A DNA stretch of 64,000 nucleotides, taken from positions 62,001-126,000 of the forward strand of contig JBCDIT010000005.1 in assembly GCA_038748775.1 (NCBI GenBank), read 5' to 3'. A model generated the notes under the pieces. That model was not told where the DNA came from, searched no databases, and worked only from the letters and a program-made list of their open reading frames with translations. This document shows, one piece after another, positions 33,527-43,398 of this stretch (positions are counted from its first letter, which is position 1; every line of letters begins with the position of its first letter). A program made the position numbers and the translations under genes. The stretch is from DAIQNV01 sp038748775. Its GTDB lineage: Bacteria > Planctomycetota > Phycisphaerae > Phycisphaerales > UBA1924.

Positions 33527-35485
33527 GTGAAGCGACGTCGTTTCCAGGTGATTGTGGTCGGGGGGGGGCACGCCGGCGTCGAAGCCGCGTGGGCCGCCGC
33601 GAACCTGCTTCCCGAGTCCGATTTCGGAGCGGGCAGTGTTGCATTGGTGACGCTCGATCCGGCCAAGATCGGCGTGATGAGCTGCAACCCCGCCATCGGT
33701 GGTCTCGCGAAGGGGCAACTCGTCCGCGAGATCGACGCGATGGGTGGTCTCATGGGGCTCGCGGCCGACGCGACGGGCATCCACTTCAAGATGCTCAACA
33801 CGTCGAAGGGGCCGGCGGTCCGAGGGCCGAGGTGCCAGAACGACAAGCACGCATACGCAGAAGAAGTCCAGCGGCTCGTTCGAACGCGACCTGAGATCGA
33901 GATCGTCGAAGGGGCGGTCGAGACGATCGAAACTGACGTTGTCGCCGGGGCCCGGGTCTGTCGTGGGGTGGGGGTGCGGACAGGGTCGGGGCAGGTCATC
34001 GTCGAGGCGCCGGCGATCGTCCTCACGACCGGGACCTTCATGCGTGGCCTGATGCACACCGGCGAAACCAAGACGCCGGGCGGGCGCCAGGGCGAGTCGG
34101 CGGCGAGCGCGGTTTCGGGTGCGTTGTCTGATCTCGGATTCGAGCTGGGGAGGCTCAAGACCGGAACGCCGCCGCGGCTTCGGAAGTCATCGATCGAATG
34201 GGATTCGCTGCCCGAGCAGCCCGGAGACTCGGAGCCGGTTCCGTTTAGCGAGCTGACAAACGCTGGCGGTGGGCCGGGCACCGGGCAGGATGTCGTCTCG
34301 GGAGGTCTCCCGAGCTTCGAACGCTTTCCGGTGCTCGGGCAAGTCGATTGCCGTCAGACGAGCACGACGGGCGAAGCGCACGACGTCATCCGCGCGAACC
34401 TCCACCGCGCTCCGATGTACTCGGGCGTCATCGAGTCGACCGGTCCGAGGTATTGCCCGAGCATCGAAGACAAGGTCGTTCGCTTCACAGATCGCGAGAG
34501 CCACGGCGTGTTTCTCGAGCCCGAATCACACCGCACCGAGTGGGTCTACTGCAACGGGATCAGCTCGAGCCTTCCCGAGGACGTGCAGGACATCATCGTC
34601 CGAGCGATGCCCGGGTGTTCGAAGGCGGAGATCCTGCAGTACGGGTACGCGGTCGAGTACGACATAGTGCGCCCACACCAGATCCGTGCGACCGCGGAAA
34701 CGAAGGCTGTATCTGGGTTCTTCCTCGCGGGGCAGATCAACGGGACGAGCGGGTACGAGGAGGCAGGGGCGCAGGGATTGATCGCCGGGATCAACGCGGC
34801 TCGATTGGCCCGTTCGGAGCCGGTGGATTTCACCCTGGGCCGCGACGTGGCGTATATCGGCGTGCTGATGGACGACCTGGTGACGAAGACGCCCGTCGAG
34901 CCCTATCGCATGTTCACGAGCCGCGCGGAGCATCGATTGTTGCTCCGTGCCGACAACGCGGCCGATCGACTGACACCGGTCGCGCGCGAGTTGGGTTTGC
35001 TCTCGGGAACATCGCTGGGCTCCGTCCGGCTCGGGTTATTCGAACAGAGATCATCTGCGATGTCCCGGGTCAACGCGGCGATCGACTCGACGCGTATCGA
35101 CGGCGTCGAGGTCGATCGGCTCTTGCGGCGCTCGGGTTTCGAGGTTGCGGACCTGCAACGGGCCTTGCCGGGCGTGCGGGCGACCGACGCGGCGTGGTTC
35201 AGCGCGTGGGCCGATCGCAGGTACGAGGCGTACGTCGCTCGCCAGCGGGCTGAGATTCGGCGCACGGCGGCGATGGAGAAGCGGAGGGTGCCTCGCTGGA
35301 TCGACTACACCGTTGTCGACGGCCTCCGCTCGGAGGCGCGTGACGCGCTGCGCCGGTTTCGCCCAGAGACGTTCGGTCAGGCCGGTCGGCTCGAGGGGGT
35401 CACGCCGGCGGACGTGCTGTTGCTGAGCGTCCACGCGAAAAAGGGGCCCGGGCGGGCGTCTGTGGCCGAGGGCGATGCGTCGTAA
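33527..35485 (+). CDS. mnmG: tRNA uridine-5-carboxymethylaminomethyl synthesis enzyme MnmG (GidA)
   Basis: 652 aa from a GTG at 33527 (VKRRRFQVIVVGGGHAGVEAA), chosen because it opens directly on the FAD-binding GxGGG motif. Further signatures are MSCNPAIGGLAKGQLVREIDAMGG, NTSKGPAVRGPRCQNDK, TGTFMRGLMHTG, LKTGTPPR, RYCPSIEDKV, and QINGTSGYEEAGAQGLIAGINAA. With MnmE it modifies the wobble uridine of several tRNAs. The full-length MnmE partner is not seen in the window, although a shortened MnmE-like protein lies at 53928. Three bp separate it from the antiporter gene. Confidence 0.96.
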   Translation: MKRRRFQVIVVGGGHAGVEAAWAAANLLPESDFGAGSVALVTLDPAKIGVMSCNPAIGGLAKGQLVREIDAMGGLMGLAADATGIHFKMLNTSKGPAVRGPRCQNDKHAYAEEVQRLVRTRPEIEIVEGAVETIETDVVAGARVCRGVGVRTGSGQVIVEAPAIVLTTGTFMRGLMHTGETKTPGGRQGESAASAVSGALSDLGFELGRLKTGTPPRLRKSSIEWDSLPEQPGDSEPVPFSELTNAGGGPGTGQDVVSGGLPSFERFPVLGQVDCRQTSTTGEAHDVIRANLHRAPMYSGVIESTGPRYCPSIEDKVVRFTDRESHGVFLEPESHRTEWVYCNGISSSLPEDVQDIIVRAMPGCSKAEILQYGYAVEYDIVRPHQIRATAETKAVSGFFLAGQINGTSGYEEAGAQGLIAGINAARLARSEPVDFTLGRDVAYIGVLMDDLVTKTPVEPYRMFTSRAEHRLLLRADNAADRLTPVARELGLLSGTSLGSVRLGLFEQRSSAMSRVNAAIDSTRIDGVEVDRLLRRSGFEVADLQRALPGVRATDAAWFSAWADRRYEAYVARQRAEIRRTAAMEKRRVPRWIDYTVVDGLRSEARDALRRFRPETFGQAGRLEGVTPADVLLLSVHAKKGPGRASVAEGDAS

Positions 35486-35488
35486 TCT

Positions 35489-37279
35489 GTGGGCGTGGAC
35501 GTGATGCACGCATTGACGCTTGGGGCGGGGGAAGCGGGTGGTCTTGCCGTAGACCTGCTGCTCGTGCTCGCCTGTGCCGGGGCCGTTGCGGTCGGGCTGG
35601 GGCGGTTCAAGCTCAGCGCGATCCCGGGCTACCTGATCGCGGGGGCCGTCATCGGTCCGCATGCTCTGGGGTGGGTCACCGGTGATGAACGGATCGACGA
35701 GATCGCTGATCTGGCGATCGTGCTCCTCATGTTCGGCATCGGGCTCCACCTCGACGTCGCGGGCATGCGGCGCGGCGCGCTCCCGCTCGTGCTGCTGGGA
35801 GTGGGGTCGACGCTCGGGAGCACGCTACTCGTTTGGCCGGTGGCGCTCGTTTTTGGCGTGCCCTGGAGCGGGGCGTTGGCGATCGCGATGGCGATGAGCA
35901 TGTCCTCGACCGCGGTCGTGCTGCGGGTGATCCAGCAGCGTCGCGAGCTTGCCCGGGCGTACGGGCGGCTGGGCTTCGGCGTGCTGCTCATCCAGGACTT
36001 GCTTGTCATCGGGATGTTGGCCTTCATGCCGACGCTCGCCGATCTGGGCGGCGTCTCGCCCGATGGGGCGGCGCCAACCGAGGATCTCTTGATCGTCGTT
36101 GGCGAGACGCTGCTCCGTGTCGGCGCGGTCGCGGCGTTGCTGGTCGTGGGCAAACTCGCGCTGCCCCGGGTCATGGTCGAGGTGTCGAAGCAGAGTTCCG
36201 GTGAGGTGGTGCTCGTGGTTGCCGCGGCGGTCGCGCTTGCGGCCGCGGTTTTGGCCGGAGCCCTGGGGCTCAGCCCAGCCCTCGGGTCGTTCGTTGCCGG
36301 GTTCCTTCTCGCGAGCACGCCCTTCCGGTTCCAGGTCAGCGGTCAGATGACGCCCCTGCGCGATCTGTTCATGGCGGTCTTTTTCACGGCGGTCGGTCTC
36401 CAGGTCGATCTGGCGACCATCGCGCCGGTGATTTGGGTCGTCTTCGTCGGGGCGGTCGCCATTATCGCGCTCAAAGCGTTGTCCATCGGTGGGACGGCGT
36501 GGGCGGTGGGGGCGGGTTCGGCGCCGGCTGCGCAAGCGGGCCTTAGCCTCGCTCAGGCGGGTGAGTTCACGCTCGTCGTTCTCGGTGCGGCGGGGGCGCT
36601 CGGGTTGGTCACCGGAACGGCGCTGAGCGTGTCGATCGCGGTCGTTGTTGTCACACTGATCGCAACCCCAGGGCTCATGGCGGCTGGCCGGTGGGCTGAG
36701 GCAAAAGCGGCCGGTATTGGGCCGGCGCCTTGGATCAAGACGGCCTCGTTCGCGGACACACCCCGCGAGCCAACAGAGCCGGAAGGCCCCGGGATGCACC
36801 GGAAACCGGCGGTGATTGCCGGATACGGTCCGGTCGGGCGCGCGGTGGCGGACAAACTCGTCGGCGCCGGCGTCCCGGTGACGATCATCGAGCTCAACAC
36901 ACGGACGGTCCGGACGCAGCGCGGCATGGGCCGGTCGATCGTGTATGGGGACGCGACCAACCCCGAGGTGCTTGAATCGGCGGGCGTCGCCGAAGCCGAC
37001 GCCGTGCTGCTCACGATCCCTGATCAGGAGGCGATGCTCAGAGCGTGCAAGGCGATCCGGGGCATCAATGAACGGGCGTTCGTCGCGGTTCGGGCCAACG
37101 TATTGAGCAAGGGACTGATGGCGAAGGAACTCGGCGCCGATCACGTGACAGTCGAGGAGATCGCGACCGCAGACGCGATGGCGGTACAGGTGTTGCAGAA
37201 GCTCCGGGAACGCGTGGGGACCGACCCCGCGCCCCAGACGCCCAACACCGCGATGGTTGACACGGCGAAGGACGACTGA
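35489..37279 (+). CDS. Kef-type cation/proton antiporter with RCK (TrkA-N) domain
   Basis: 596 aa from GTG at 35489; GTG 35495 or ATG 35504 are alternatives. About 12 membrane helices (residues about 15-405) have the CPA2 features IPGYLIAGAVIGPHALG, LMFGIGLHLD, SMSSTAVVLRV, GFGVLLIQDLLVI and LSPALGSFVAGFLLA. A cytoplasmic RCK domain follows (about 430-570) with the NAD-binding AGYGPVGRAVADKLVGAG and VYGDATNPEVLESAG. This is the KefB/KefC or YbaL layout, which moves K+ or Na+ against H+ for pH and stress control. It probably shares a transcript with mnmG. Confidence 0.92.
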   Translation: MGVDVMHALTLGAGEAGGLAVDLLLVLACAGAVAVGLGRFKLSAIPGYLIAGAVIGPHALGWVTGDERIDEIADLAIVLLMFGIGLHLDVAGMRRGALPLVLLGVGSTLGSTLLVWPVALVFGVPWSGALAIAMAMSMSSTAVVLRVIQQRRELARAYGRLGFGVLLIQDLLVIGMLAFMPTLADLGGVSPDGAAPTEDLLIVVGETLLRVGAVAALLVVGKLALPRVMVEVSKQSSGEVVLVVAAAVALAAAVLAGALGLSPALGSFVAGFLLASTPFRFQVSGQMTPLRDLFMAVFFTAVGLQVDLATIAPVIWVVFVGAVAIIALKALSIGGTAWAVGAGSAPAAQAGLSLAQAGEFTLVVLGAAGALGLVTGTALSVSIAVVVVTLIATPGLMAAGRWAEAKAAGIGPAPWIKTASFADTPREPTEPEGPGMHRKPAVIAGYGPVGRAVADKLVGAGVPVTIIELNTRTVRTQRGMGRSIVYGDATNPEVLESAGVAEADAVLLTIPDQEAMLRACKAIRGINERAFVAVRANVLSKGLMAKELGADHVTVEEIATADAMAVQVLQKLRERVGTDPAPQTPNTAMVDTAKDD

Positions 37280-37282
37280 CAG

Positions 37283-38143
37283 TCAGTCCTTCATCTGCCG
37301 GAGTTCGTCTCGAAGGATCGCGGCGAGCTCGTAGTTTTCGCGTTCGATGGCTTCGCGGAGGCGTTGGCGAAGCTCGGCCTTCTGCGAAACCGGGAGCTTG
37401 GGGACGAGGGCTTCACGCATCGACCGGAGCATTTGAACCTCGCTGGACTGCTCGAAGGCTTCGGGCGTGCCGCGGCTTTCGAAGTGCTTGCGCAGCAACT
37501 CGAGCCCATCGTCGATGGCGAGCAGGGCGGCTTTGGGCTCCCGGTCTTCGAGAGCGTGCGACGCGAGTGCCCGGGCGCGCATCATGGTGATGTAGGGCCG
37601 GACCTGCTCAAGCGTTTCCTGGTCTTCGGGCGAGTCTGCGTGCCTCGCGCACAGGTCGAGGACACGAAGGTTGCGTGTCGTGTCTCGGACGACGCCTTCG
37701 TAGTCCTCAAGCACCAGCAGGGCGACGTACCGGTGGTAATACTGGGCGGCCTCGTCACGGAGGAGCCTGCAGTCGTCTGAGCTGAGCGTCGGCGGTGCGA
37801 AGCCCTCTTCCTCAGCATCGACATCGGTCGGCTCCGCATCGGCTATCGGGGTTTCCTCGTCGGGTCCGATGGCGTCGCCGTCTTCGATGTCCAGGTCGAA
37901 TCGTGGGTCTTCTGTATCGAGACGGTGCTCGAAGAACTCAAGGTAGCTGGTGAAACCATGGGGACGATGGCCGTCGGGGCGTCCCTCGATGTTCATCTGT
38001 AGAACACCCAAATCCAGGCGGACCTGAACCTTTGGTGTGCCGTCGTCACCGTCGATGACACGGACGTTGATCTGCCCAGGTTCATACGGCCAGTCTTCAA
38101 TGACTTTGGCAAGATCGAGGCTTGTCGGGTCGTTTTTATCCAA
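37283..38143 (-). CDS. UVR-motif protein of unknown function
   Basis: 286 aa if started at TTG 38143; the frame is open much further up through the promoter region of the sigma factor, and no ATG suits better. Parts: residues 1-60 with a beta-rich VRVIDGDDGTPKVQVRLDLGVLQMNI, an acidic linker (about 90-120), a helical region (130-240), and a C-terminal UVR motif KAELRQRLREAIERENYELAAILRDELRQ. UVR motifs occur in UvrB, UvrC, ClpC and McsA, where they bind partner proteins. There is no nuclease or zinc-finger domain here. It is convergent with the antiporter gene. Confidence 0.7.
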   Translation of the reverse strand: MDKNDPTSLDLAKVIEDWPYEPGQINVRVIDGDDGTPKVQVRLDLGVLQMNIEGRPDGHRPHGFTSYLEFFEHRLDTEDPRFDLDIEDGDAIGPDEETPIADAEPTDVDAEEEGFAPPTLSSDDCRLLRDEAAQYYHRYVALLVLEDYEGVVRDTTRNLRVLDLCARHADSPEDQETLEQVRPYITMMRARALASHALEDREPKAALLAIDDGLELLRKHFESRGTPEAFEQSSEVQMLRSMREALVPKLPVSQKAELRQRLREAIERENYELAAILRDELRQMKD

Positions 38144-38465
38144 GGTAGCTGGTCTGTGTTTGTGTTTGTTCGGTCCGAGACCGCAGTGTGCCAGGGAATG
38201 TGGGGCGTGCCAGTGACTTTTTGGATTGGTTGTGCAGATTCTACCGGTTGGCCACCAATCAGGGCAAAGCGCCGTATGCAGGCGGATAACGAGTGGTATT
38301 TTTGCGCTAACTGGCTTGTCTTCAGGTGATTTGTGGAAGGGTCGAAACCCGGTATCGCCTATGATGCGAACGGTAGGTGGCAACTCCTCCCGTTCGCGGG
38401 TGGAGTCTAGAGAGATGTTTTGGTAGGTAGCGCGGCGTGGTGGCCGCGAAAGGTGGGTAGGTAGG
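38144..38465 (+). promoter_or_regulatory. Upstream region of the sigma-70 gene with candidate -10 element
   Basis: No gene is seen. A TATGAT hexamer at 38360-38365 resembles a -10, but no matching -35 is found at 16-18 bp. GGGT-cgaa-ACCC (38339-38350) and GAACGG...CCGTTC (38368-38394) are inverted repeats. A leader of about 95 nt would precede the sigma gene. Confidence 0.35.
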
Positions 38466-39419
38466 ATGAGAGACTCGTCAGAGTCGGCTGTGCCTGCGCG
38501 TGCACTGAAGTCCGACATCCAGATGTATCTCAATGAAATCAATCGAGTGGCGCTCCTCACCGCTGAGGAAGAGCGTGAGCTTGGTTGGGCCATCATGAAC
38601 GATGGTTGCCCGGTGGCGCGAGAGCGCATGATCCGGTCGAACCTTCGTCTGGTCGTGGCCATCGCGAAGAGCTATTCCAACCGTGGTTTGCCTCTGACCG
38701 ACCTCATTGAGGAAGGCAACATTGGTCTGCTGCGGGCCGTCGAGGGCTTTGACCCTGCTCAGGGCGCTCGCTTCAGCACGTACGCCTCATGGTGGATCAA
38801 GCAGGCGATCAAGCGAGCGTTGATCAACGCCTCGCAGCCGATCCATATCCCGGCATACATGGTGGAGTTGATCGCCAAGTGGAAGCTGGCCCAGCGGACG
38901 CTGCAGAATGAGCTCGGCTACCCGCCGTCAATCGAGCAGTTGGCTGACCACATGGAATTGCCGGTCAAAAAGGTCAAGATCATCCGTCGTGCGGTCAAGG
39001 CGTTCCGCACGCCGGCTCAGGAGGGCTCGGGTCGCGAGGGCGACCTCATGGGCCTGGGTGAGCTCGTCGCAGACGCGCGGGCCGGCACTCCCGAAGAGTC
39101 GGCGCTGCGCGGCGAGGAATTGGCGGTGCTCCGCAGGTTGCTCGAGACAATCGACGACCGCGAGGCCACGATCCTGCGTCTGCGTTTCGGCCTTGATGGT
39201 CGCGAGCCGCTGACCCTGAAGCAGATCGCTGAATTGGTGGACATCAGCCGCGAGCGCGTCCGTCAGATCGTCGAAGAGGCGCTCGAGAAACTGAGTGAGC
39301 GTTTGAACGACTCGAAGCCCAGCCGGTTCTTCCGTCGCCGCGTCGATGAGGAGACCCCCGAGGCAGCGCCGCACCGGCACCCGCCGCGGCTCCGCCTGCA
39401 CCGCTCGGCGATCGGCTGA
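38466..39419 (+). CDS. RNA polymerase sigma-70 factor (RpoD/SigA-like)
   Basis: 317 aa, ATG start. It has region 1.2 (DIQMYLNEINRVALLTAEEE), region 2 (IRSNLRLVVAIAKSY, LIEEGNIGLLRAVEGFDP, RFSTYASWWIKQAIKRAL), region 3 and region 4 (LRLRFGLDGREPLTLKQIAELVDISRERVRQI). A short basic, Pro-rich tail follows. It lacks the long region 1.1 of many primary factors, so it may be a group 1 factor of compact type or a group 2 paralogue. Upstream inverted repeats and a possible long leader suggest its own control. Confidence 0.93.
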   Translation: MRDSSESAVPARALKSDIQMYLNEINRVALLTAEEERELGWAIMNDGCPVARERMIRSNLRLVVAIAKSYSNRGLPLTDLIEEGNIGLLRAVEGFDPAQGARFSTYASWWIKQAIKRALINASQPIHIPAYMVELIAKWKLAQRTLQNELGYPPSIEQLADHMELPVKKVKIIRRAVKAFRTPAQEGSGREGDLMGLGELVADARAGTPEESALRGEELAVLRRLLETIDDREATILRLRFGLDGREPLTLKQIAELVDISRERVRQIVEEALEKLSERLNDSKPSRFFRRRVDEETPEAAPHRHPPRLRLHRSAIG

Positions 39420-39481
39420 GGTCTTGGCCCAGATGGGCGTCGGATGTCTTTCGGGTGTGCCGGTCTTGCTACGATCGGCGC

Positions 39482-41104
39482 ATGATGCGAGGAATTCTTT
39501 CTAGCGTTTTTCGAGGGCCGCTCCGGGTGCTGGGGCGGTCCTTTGTAGTTATTGCCGCGTGCTTGGGCGCGGTGACGCCGGGGTTCGCCCAGGGACCGGT
39601 TTCCGACATCAACAGTCGGTACGCCGTGATGGCTCCGGAACGTCGGAGCGAGCGAATCCTCCTGCCGGCGTTGGCCAGCTTCGAGGCGGCCCCGATCGGG
39701 GCCGATCGGCTGGATTCGGCTCGGCTTCTTCCGTTTGGCTCACCCGGTTGGGACGCGGCCGAGCGATGGACGACCGCGGCGCCGCAAGTGGCGGTGCTCG
39801 ACGCGCTCAAGCAAGTGACTGAGCAGCGTCGGTACGAGCAGGCGATGGTTTTCGCGCAGCCATACGGCGTCGCGAACTTGTCGCCGGACACGATCGAAAC
39901 CGGGTTGTACACCGATCTGGGCGATCCTCCGTTGCTCGCCGCGGCCGAGCACCTGTACTTGCCGGCGCTCGACCGCCTCCAGCTGCTCGTGCACGTCGAG
40001 GCGACGCGGCTCGTCGGCGCCGGCGAACCGGCCGAAGCGGTTGATCTGCTGCTCCGCCTCGCGGCGTTCGGTCGTCAGATGGCCGACCGCGCGATGATGC
40101 GGGAGGCCGACTGGGGCTACGAAGCGATGGTCGATGCGCTCCGGCGTGTTCGCGACGTCGTGTACCTCGACTTTCTCGGTGAGCGTCTGATGGCTCCGGA
40201 CGACATCCGTGACACCGTCGATCGTTTGGACCCAGAAGAGTTCATCGCGTACTCGCGGCTCGGCTTCCCGACCGGGAACCAGCTCGCGGCCCGTCAGTTG
40301 ATCGATCGGGTCTACGCCGAACGGGGCGGGGTGAATGAGCCGGTCTTCCTTTCAACGATGATCCGGCTCTCGGGTGGTGGCAAACCGCTCTGGCGCTTCG
40401 CGGAGGCTTCGCGGTGGGCCGGCGTGGCCGACGGCCAGGTCGACTGGTTCCGGATCAACGAGGTTCTCACCGAGGTGTACTCGGGATGGACCGGGCGGTG
40501 GAACCTCGATCCGTTCGACCCGGTCCTCCAATTGCCCTTCGCGATCGAGACGGTGCAGAACCCCGAGTCGATCGTCGCGGTTCTCGCGCCGATGACGTTC
40601 GAGACCTCGGACGGGCGTGAGATGTCGGGCAGCGAGATCTTTGAACTCAGGACACTGCTCGACGTTGAACGCATCGGGACCCGCCAGGCGTTGGGCGTCG
40701 TCGGTCAGTACTACGAGCACAACCTCTATCCGCCGACGCTGAGCTCGATCCGTCCTCGTTGGGTCCGTCGCATTGAATCGGATCCCTACAACACGAACCG
40801 GCGGATCGCTGCGGCGACGCCTCCGTTGACCTTCTTCGTGCCGGTGCGGGACGACTACGTCGCGAACGCCAACGAAGACCGCGAGCCGCATCGCATGCAG
40901 GTGTTCCCGGGTGATGGGTCGAACTTTGGCGTCACCCTGTTCGCCGATCAGTTCGTGCTGTACTCGGCCGGGCGCAACGGAGCGAAGGACTTCGCTGAGC
41001 GTGTGAGCCAGGACCGCAACGCCTTGCTCGGTGACTACCTGATCTGGCCGCCGGTGCTCGGTTTGCACCGGCTCCACCTTCAGGATCTCGGTGAGTTCGA
41101 TTGA
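39482..41104 (+). CDS. Secreted protein of unknown function
   Basis: 540 aa. The ATG at 39482 gives a signal peptide ending about residue 37 (VIAACLGAVTPGFAQ). The mature part is soluble and mainly helical (LLLRLAAFGRQMADRAMMREADWGYEAM) and ends in a globular region with many Tyr and Phe (VGQYYEHNLYPPTLSSIRPRW; VFPGDGSNFGVTLFADQFVLYS). The last part, with R-N-G-A-K and a fixed pattern of D/W, looks like a periplasmic domain, but no known motif is present. Confidence 0.7.
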   Translation: MMRGILSSVFRGPLRVLGRSFVVIAACLGAVTPGFAQGPVSDINSRYAVMAPERRSERILLPALASFEAAPIGADRLDSARLLPFGSPGWDAAERWTTAAPQVAVLDALKQVTEQRRYEQAMVFAQPYGVANLSPDTIETGLYTDLGDPPLLAAAEHLYLPALDRLQLLVHVEATRLVGAGEPAEAVDLLLRLAAFGRQMADRAMMREADWGYEAMVDALRRVRDVVYLDFLGERLMAPDDIRDTVDRLDPEEFIAYSRLGFPTGNQLAARQLIDRVYAERGGVNEPVFLSTMIRLSGGGKPLWRFAEASRWAGVADGQVDWFRINEVLTEVYSGWTGRWNLDPFDPVLQLPFAIETVQNPESIVAVLAPMTFETSDGREMSGSEIFELRTLLDVERIGTRQALGVVGQYYEHNLYPPTLSSIRPRWVRRIESDPYNTNRRIAAATPPLTFFVPVRDDYVANANEDREPHRMQVFPGDGSNFGVTLFADQFVLYSAGRNGAKDFAERVSQDRNALLGDYLIWPPVLGLHRLHLQDLGEFD

Positions 41105-41221
41105 GTGCCGCCCGGCCCTGGATCGGGCACTCGCGATGCGTGGGTACGGAATAGGCTGACCGACAAGGGGGTTCCCCTCGGACCGGCCGGGGGGCCGGCG
41201 AACCGAATCGGAGGATCGACG

Positions 41222-42214
41222 GTGGATAACGGCGACGTAAAGAAGGTAGTGATCATCGGTTCGGGCCCGGCCGGGTGGACCGCGGCGATCTACGCGGCTC
41301 GCGCCCAACTTGATCCGATCGTGTACGTCGGGGTGCCGAAACAAAACCCTGGGCCGGTGTTGCCCGGTGGTCAACTCATGCTGACGACCGAGGTTGAAAA
41401 CTACCCGGGCTTTCCGAACGGTGTCACTGGTCCCGAGATGATGGGGATGTTCCAGAAGCAGGCCGAGCGCTTCGATACCAAGGTGGTCGGGCAGGACATC
41501 ACCAAGGTCGATTTCTCGAACAACCCGAAAGAGACGCCTCACGCGTTGCACACCTCGGGCGGAGACGTGATTCACTCGAGGACTGTGATCATCTCGACCG
41601 GGGCGACCGCCAACTGGATCGGTCTCGACAACGAACTCCGCCTCGCGCAGATCGGCGGCGGAGTGAGCGCGTGCGCCGTGTGCGACGGTGCCCTCCCGCA
41701 CTTCCGCGACCAGCCGCTCGCGGTCGTCGGCGGAGGTGACACGGCGATGGAAGAGGCGGATTACCTGACCAAGTTTGCGAGCACCGTCTACATCATCCAC
41801 CGTCGCGACAGCCTGCGCGCGAGCAAGGTGATGCAGGAGCGGGTGCTCAGCAAGCCCAACGTCAAGGTTCTTTGGAACAAGGTTGTCGTCGACGTCTTGG
41901 GCGACGAGAAGATCTCCGGTGTCCTGCTGGAAGACACTGTGACCGGCGAACGGTCCGAACTCGATCTCGCGGGCCTGTTCATCGCGATCGGCCATACGCC
42001 GGCGACCACGTTCCTTCGCGACACGGCGTTGGAGTTTGACGATGCCGGCTACATCGTGCTGCACGACCGATCGAGCACGACGACGGTCCCGGGCGTCTTC
42101 GCGGCCGGCGACGTGGCTGACGCGAAGTACCGTCAGGCGATCACGGCGGCTGGCATGGGGTGCCAAGCGGCGCTTGATGCCGAGCACTGGCTTGGTGCCG
42201 AAGGCCTGAACTGA
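41222..42214 (+). CDS. trxB: Thioredoxin reductase (TrxB)
   Basis: 330 aa from a GTG preceded by CGGAGG. It has the FAD motif IIGSGPAGWTAAIYAARA, the redox-active CAVCDG (about residue 153), the NADPH motif VVGGGDTAMEEADYL, the HRRDSLRASK segment that contacts NADP phosphate, and the C-terminal GVFAAGDVADAKYRQAITAAGMG. It reduces thioredoxin with NADPH in the cytoplasm. No trxA is adjacent. Confidence 0.96.
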   Translation: MDNGDVKKVVIIGSGPAGWTAAIYAARAQLDPIVYVGVPKQNPGPVLPGGQLMLTTEVENYPGFPNGVTGPEMMGMFQKQAERFDTKVVGQDITKVDFSNNPKETPHALHTSGGDVIHSRTVIISTGATANWIGLDNELRLAQIGGGVSACAVCDGALPHFRDQPLAVVGGGDTAMEEADYLTKFASTVYIIHRRDSLRASKVMQERVLSKPNVKVLWNKVVVDVLGDEKISGVLLEDTVTGERSELDLAGLFIAIGHTPATTFLRDTALEFDDAGYIVLHDRSSTTTVPGVFAAGDVADAKYRQAITAAGMGCQAALDAEHWLGAEGLN

Positions 42215-42235
42215 TTTACGTCGGGTTGTGAAGAC

Positions 42236-42715
42236 TTACGCGGCGGGAAGATCGCATTCGCCGAAGAGGCGGAAGTTCTTCCTGCGCAAGATCTGGCCGG
42301 CCAGGGTCGGGTCATCGACCGCGAGCGCGATCGTTGGTCGCCCGTTGGGCTTGATCATCAGCGGGTACGCGAAGTGGATGTTGAGCTCGGCGCCGAGGAG
42401 GCTGAGGCACAGACTCGCGAGCGTGTGACCTGCGGTCAGTTCGACGACGAGGACGTTGTGTTCACCGTACGCGAGGCCCTCGCGGCGGAGGAGTTCGCGT
42501 GCCTTCACAGCATTGTTCGTGATGATGCGCACGACAGCATGGTCGGATGCCTCGTGGACGCTGATGGCGCAAATCCGGCATGCCGAGTCGTCGAAGTTCT
42601 CGACGATGTCGAGGAGCTTGCCGATCCGGTTGTTGAGGAACACGCTGAATTGCGTCACGGTGGGGGGCGCATAGCCCTGAGAAGTTTCCAATGGAATCGC
42701 GGCACCGCTGCTCAT
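42236..42715 (-). CDS. ACT domain protein
   Basis: 159 aa. Two ACT-like folds are visible: QFSVFLNNRIGKLLDIVENFDDSACRICAISV (about residues 23-95), and VLVVELTAGHTLASLCLSLLGAELNIHFAYPLM (about 95-145). ACT domains bind amino acids or regulate enzymes. A stand-alone tandem ACT protein of this size is probably a regulator or ligand-binding subunit. It is convergent with trxB, 21 bp apart. Ligand unknown. Confidence 0.78.
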   Translation of the reverse strand: MSSGAAIPLETSQGYAPPTVTQFSVFLNNRIGKLLDIVENFDDSACRICAISVHEASDHAVVRIITNNAVKARELLRREGLAYGEHNVLVVELTAGHTLASLCLSLLGAELNIHFAYPLMIKPNGRPTIALAVDDPTLAGQILRRKNFRLFGECDLPAA

Positions 42716-42906
42716 GCGTGCGTCCTTGCGTGCCCAATGCCCTCAGGCCGGCGTTTGTGCTGCGTTCGGCCAAGACCCGGCTTTACGCCCCAGCCACCAA
42801 AGTACCACGTCTGGGTCCGGGAAGGAAGCCCAGTGTTCAAACCGGCGCTCAGCAACAGCGGCCAACCGATCGTCGGGAGTGGGAATGAGACGGTATTGAA
42901 GCCGGA

Positions 42907-43266
42907 TCAGGCGGAGAAGCTTGAGCCGCACCCGCACGAACTGGTCGCGTTGGGGTTCTGGAACACGAAGCCGCGGCCCATGATCTCGTCCTTGAAGTCG
43001 ACGGTGGTGCCCTCAAGGTAGAGCAAGCTCTTGGGGTCGCAGATGACCTTGATGTCGTGCTGCTCAAAGAGCTCGTCGGCGGGCTTCTGGCTCTCGGTAA
43101 GGTCGAGGATGTAGCTAAATCCCGAGCAACCGCCGCCCTTGACGCCCACGCGGAGGCGGACGTTGTCGACGTCGAGACCTTGCTGCTCGATGATCGTCTT
43201 GATCTCGCGAGCCGCGGTCTCGGTGAGGATGATGCCGGTGGATTCAGTCGTGGCTGTGGTCATCAA
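42907..43266 (-). CDS. Fe-S assembly A-type carrier (HesB/IscA/ErpA family)
   Basis: 119 aa. It has the three conserved cysteines of the family: one in VKGGGCSGFSY (about residue 47) and the pair in SSCGCGSSF at the C-terminus. These bind a Fe-S cluster or iron for delivery to target proteins. The exact subtype (IscA, ErpA, SufA) is not decided by sequence alone. It lies 2.5 kb beyond iscU on the same strand, split from it by unrelated genes. Confidence 0.92.
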   Translation of the reverse strand: MMTTATTESTGIILTETAAREIKTIIEQQGLDVDNVRLRVGVKGGGCSGFSYILDLTESQKPADELFEQHDIKVICDPKSLLYLEGTTVDFKDEIMGRGFVFQNPNATSSCGCGSSFSA

Positions 43267-43398
43267 GGTGTCCTTCGTCGGTCCTGAAGCGGGCGATGCT
43301 ACCCCTTCATCGGTTGTGAACAGTAGGCGGTCTCCGGGAATTCCGGGAGGCGTCTGGGAGGTCCGGGAATGCCCGTCGAAACCGGTCTCAGGGCCGGT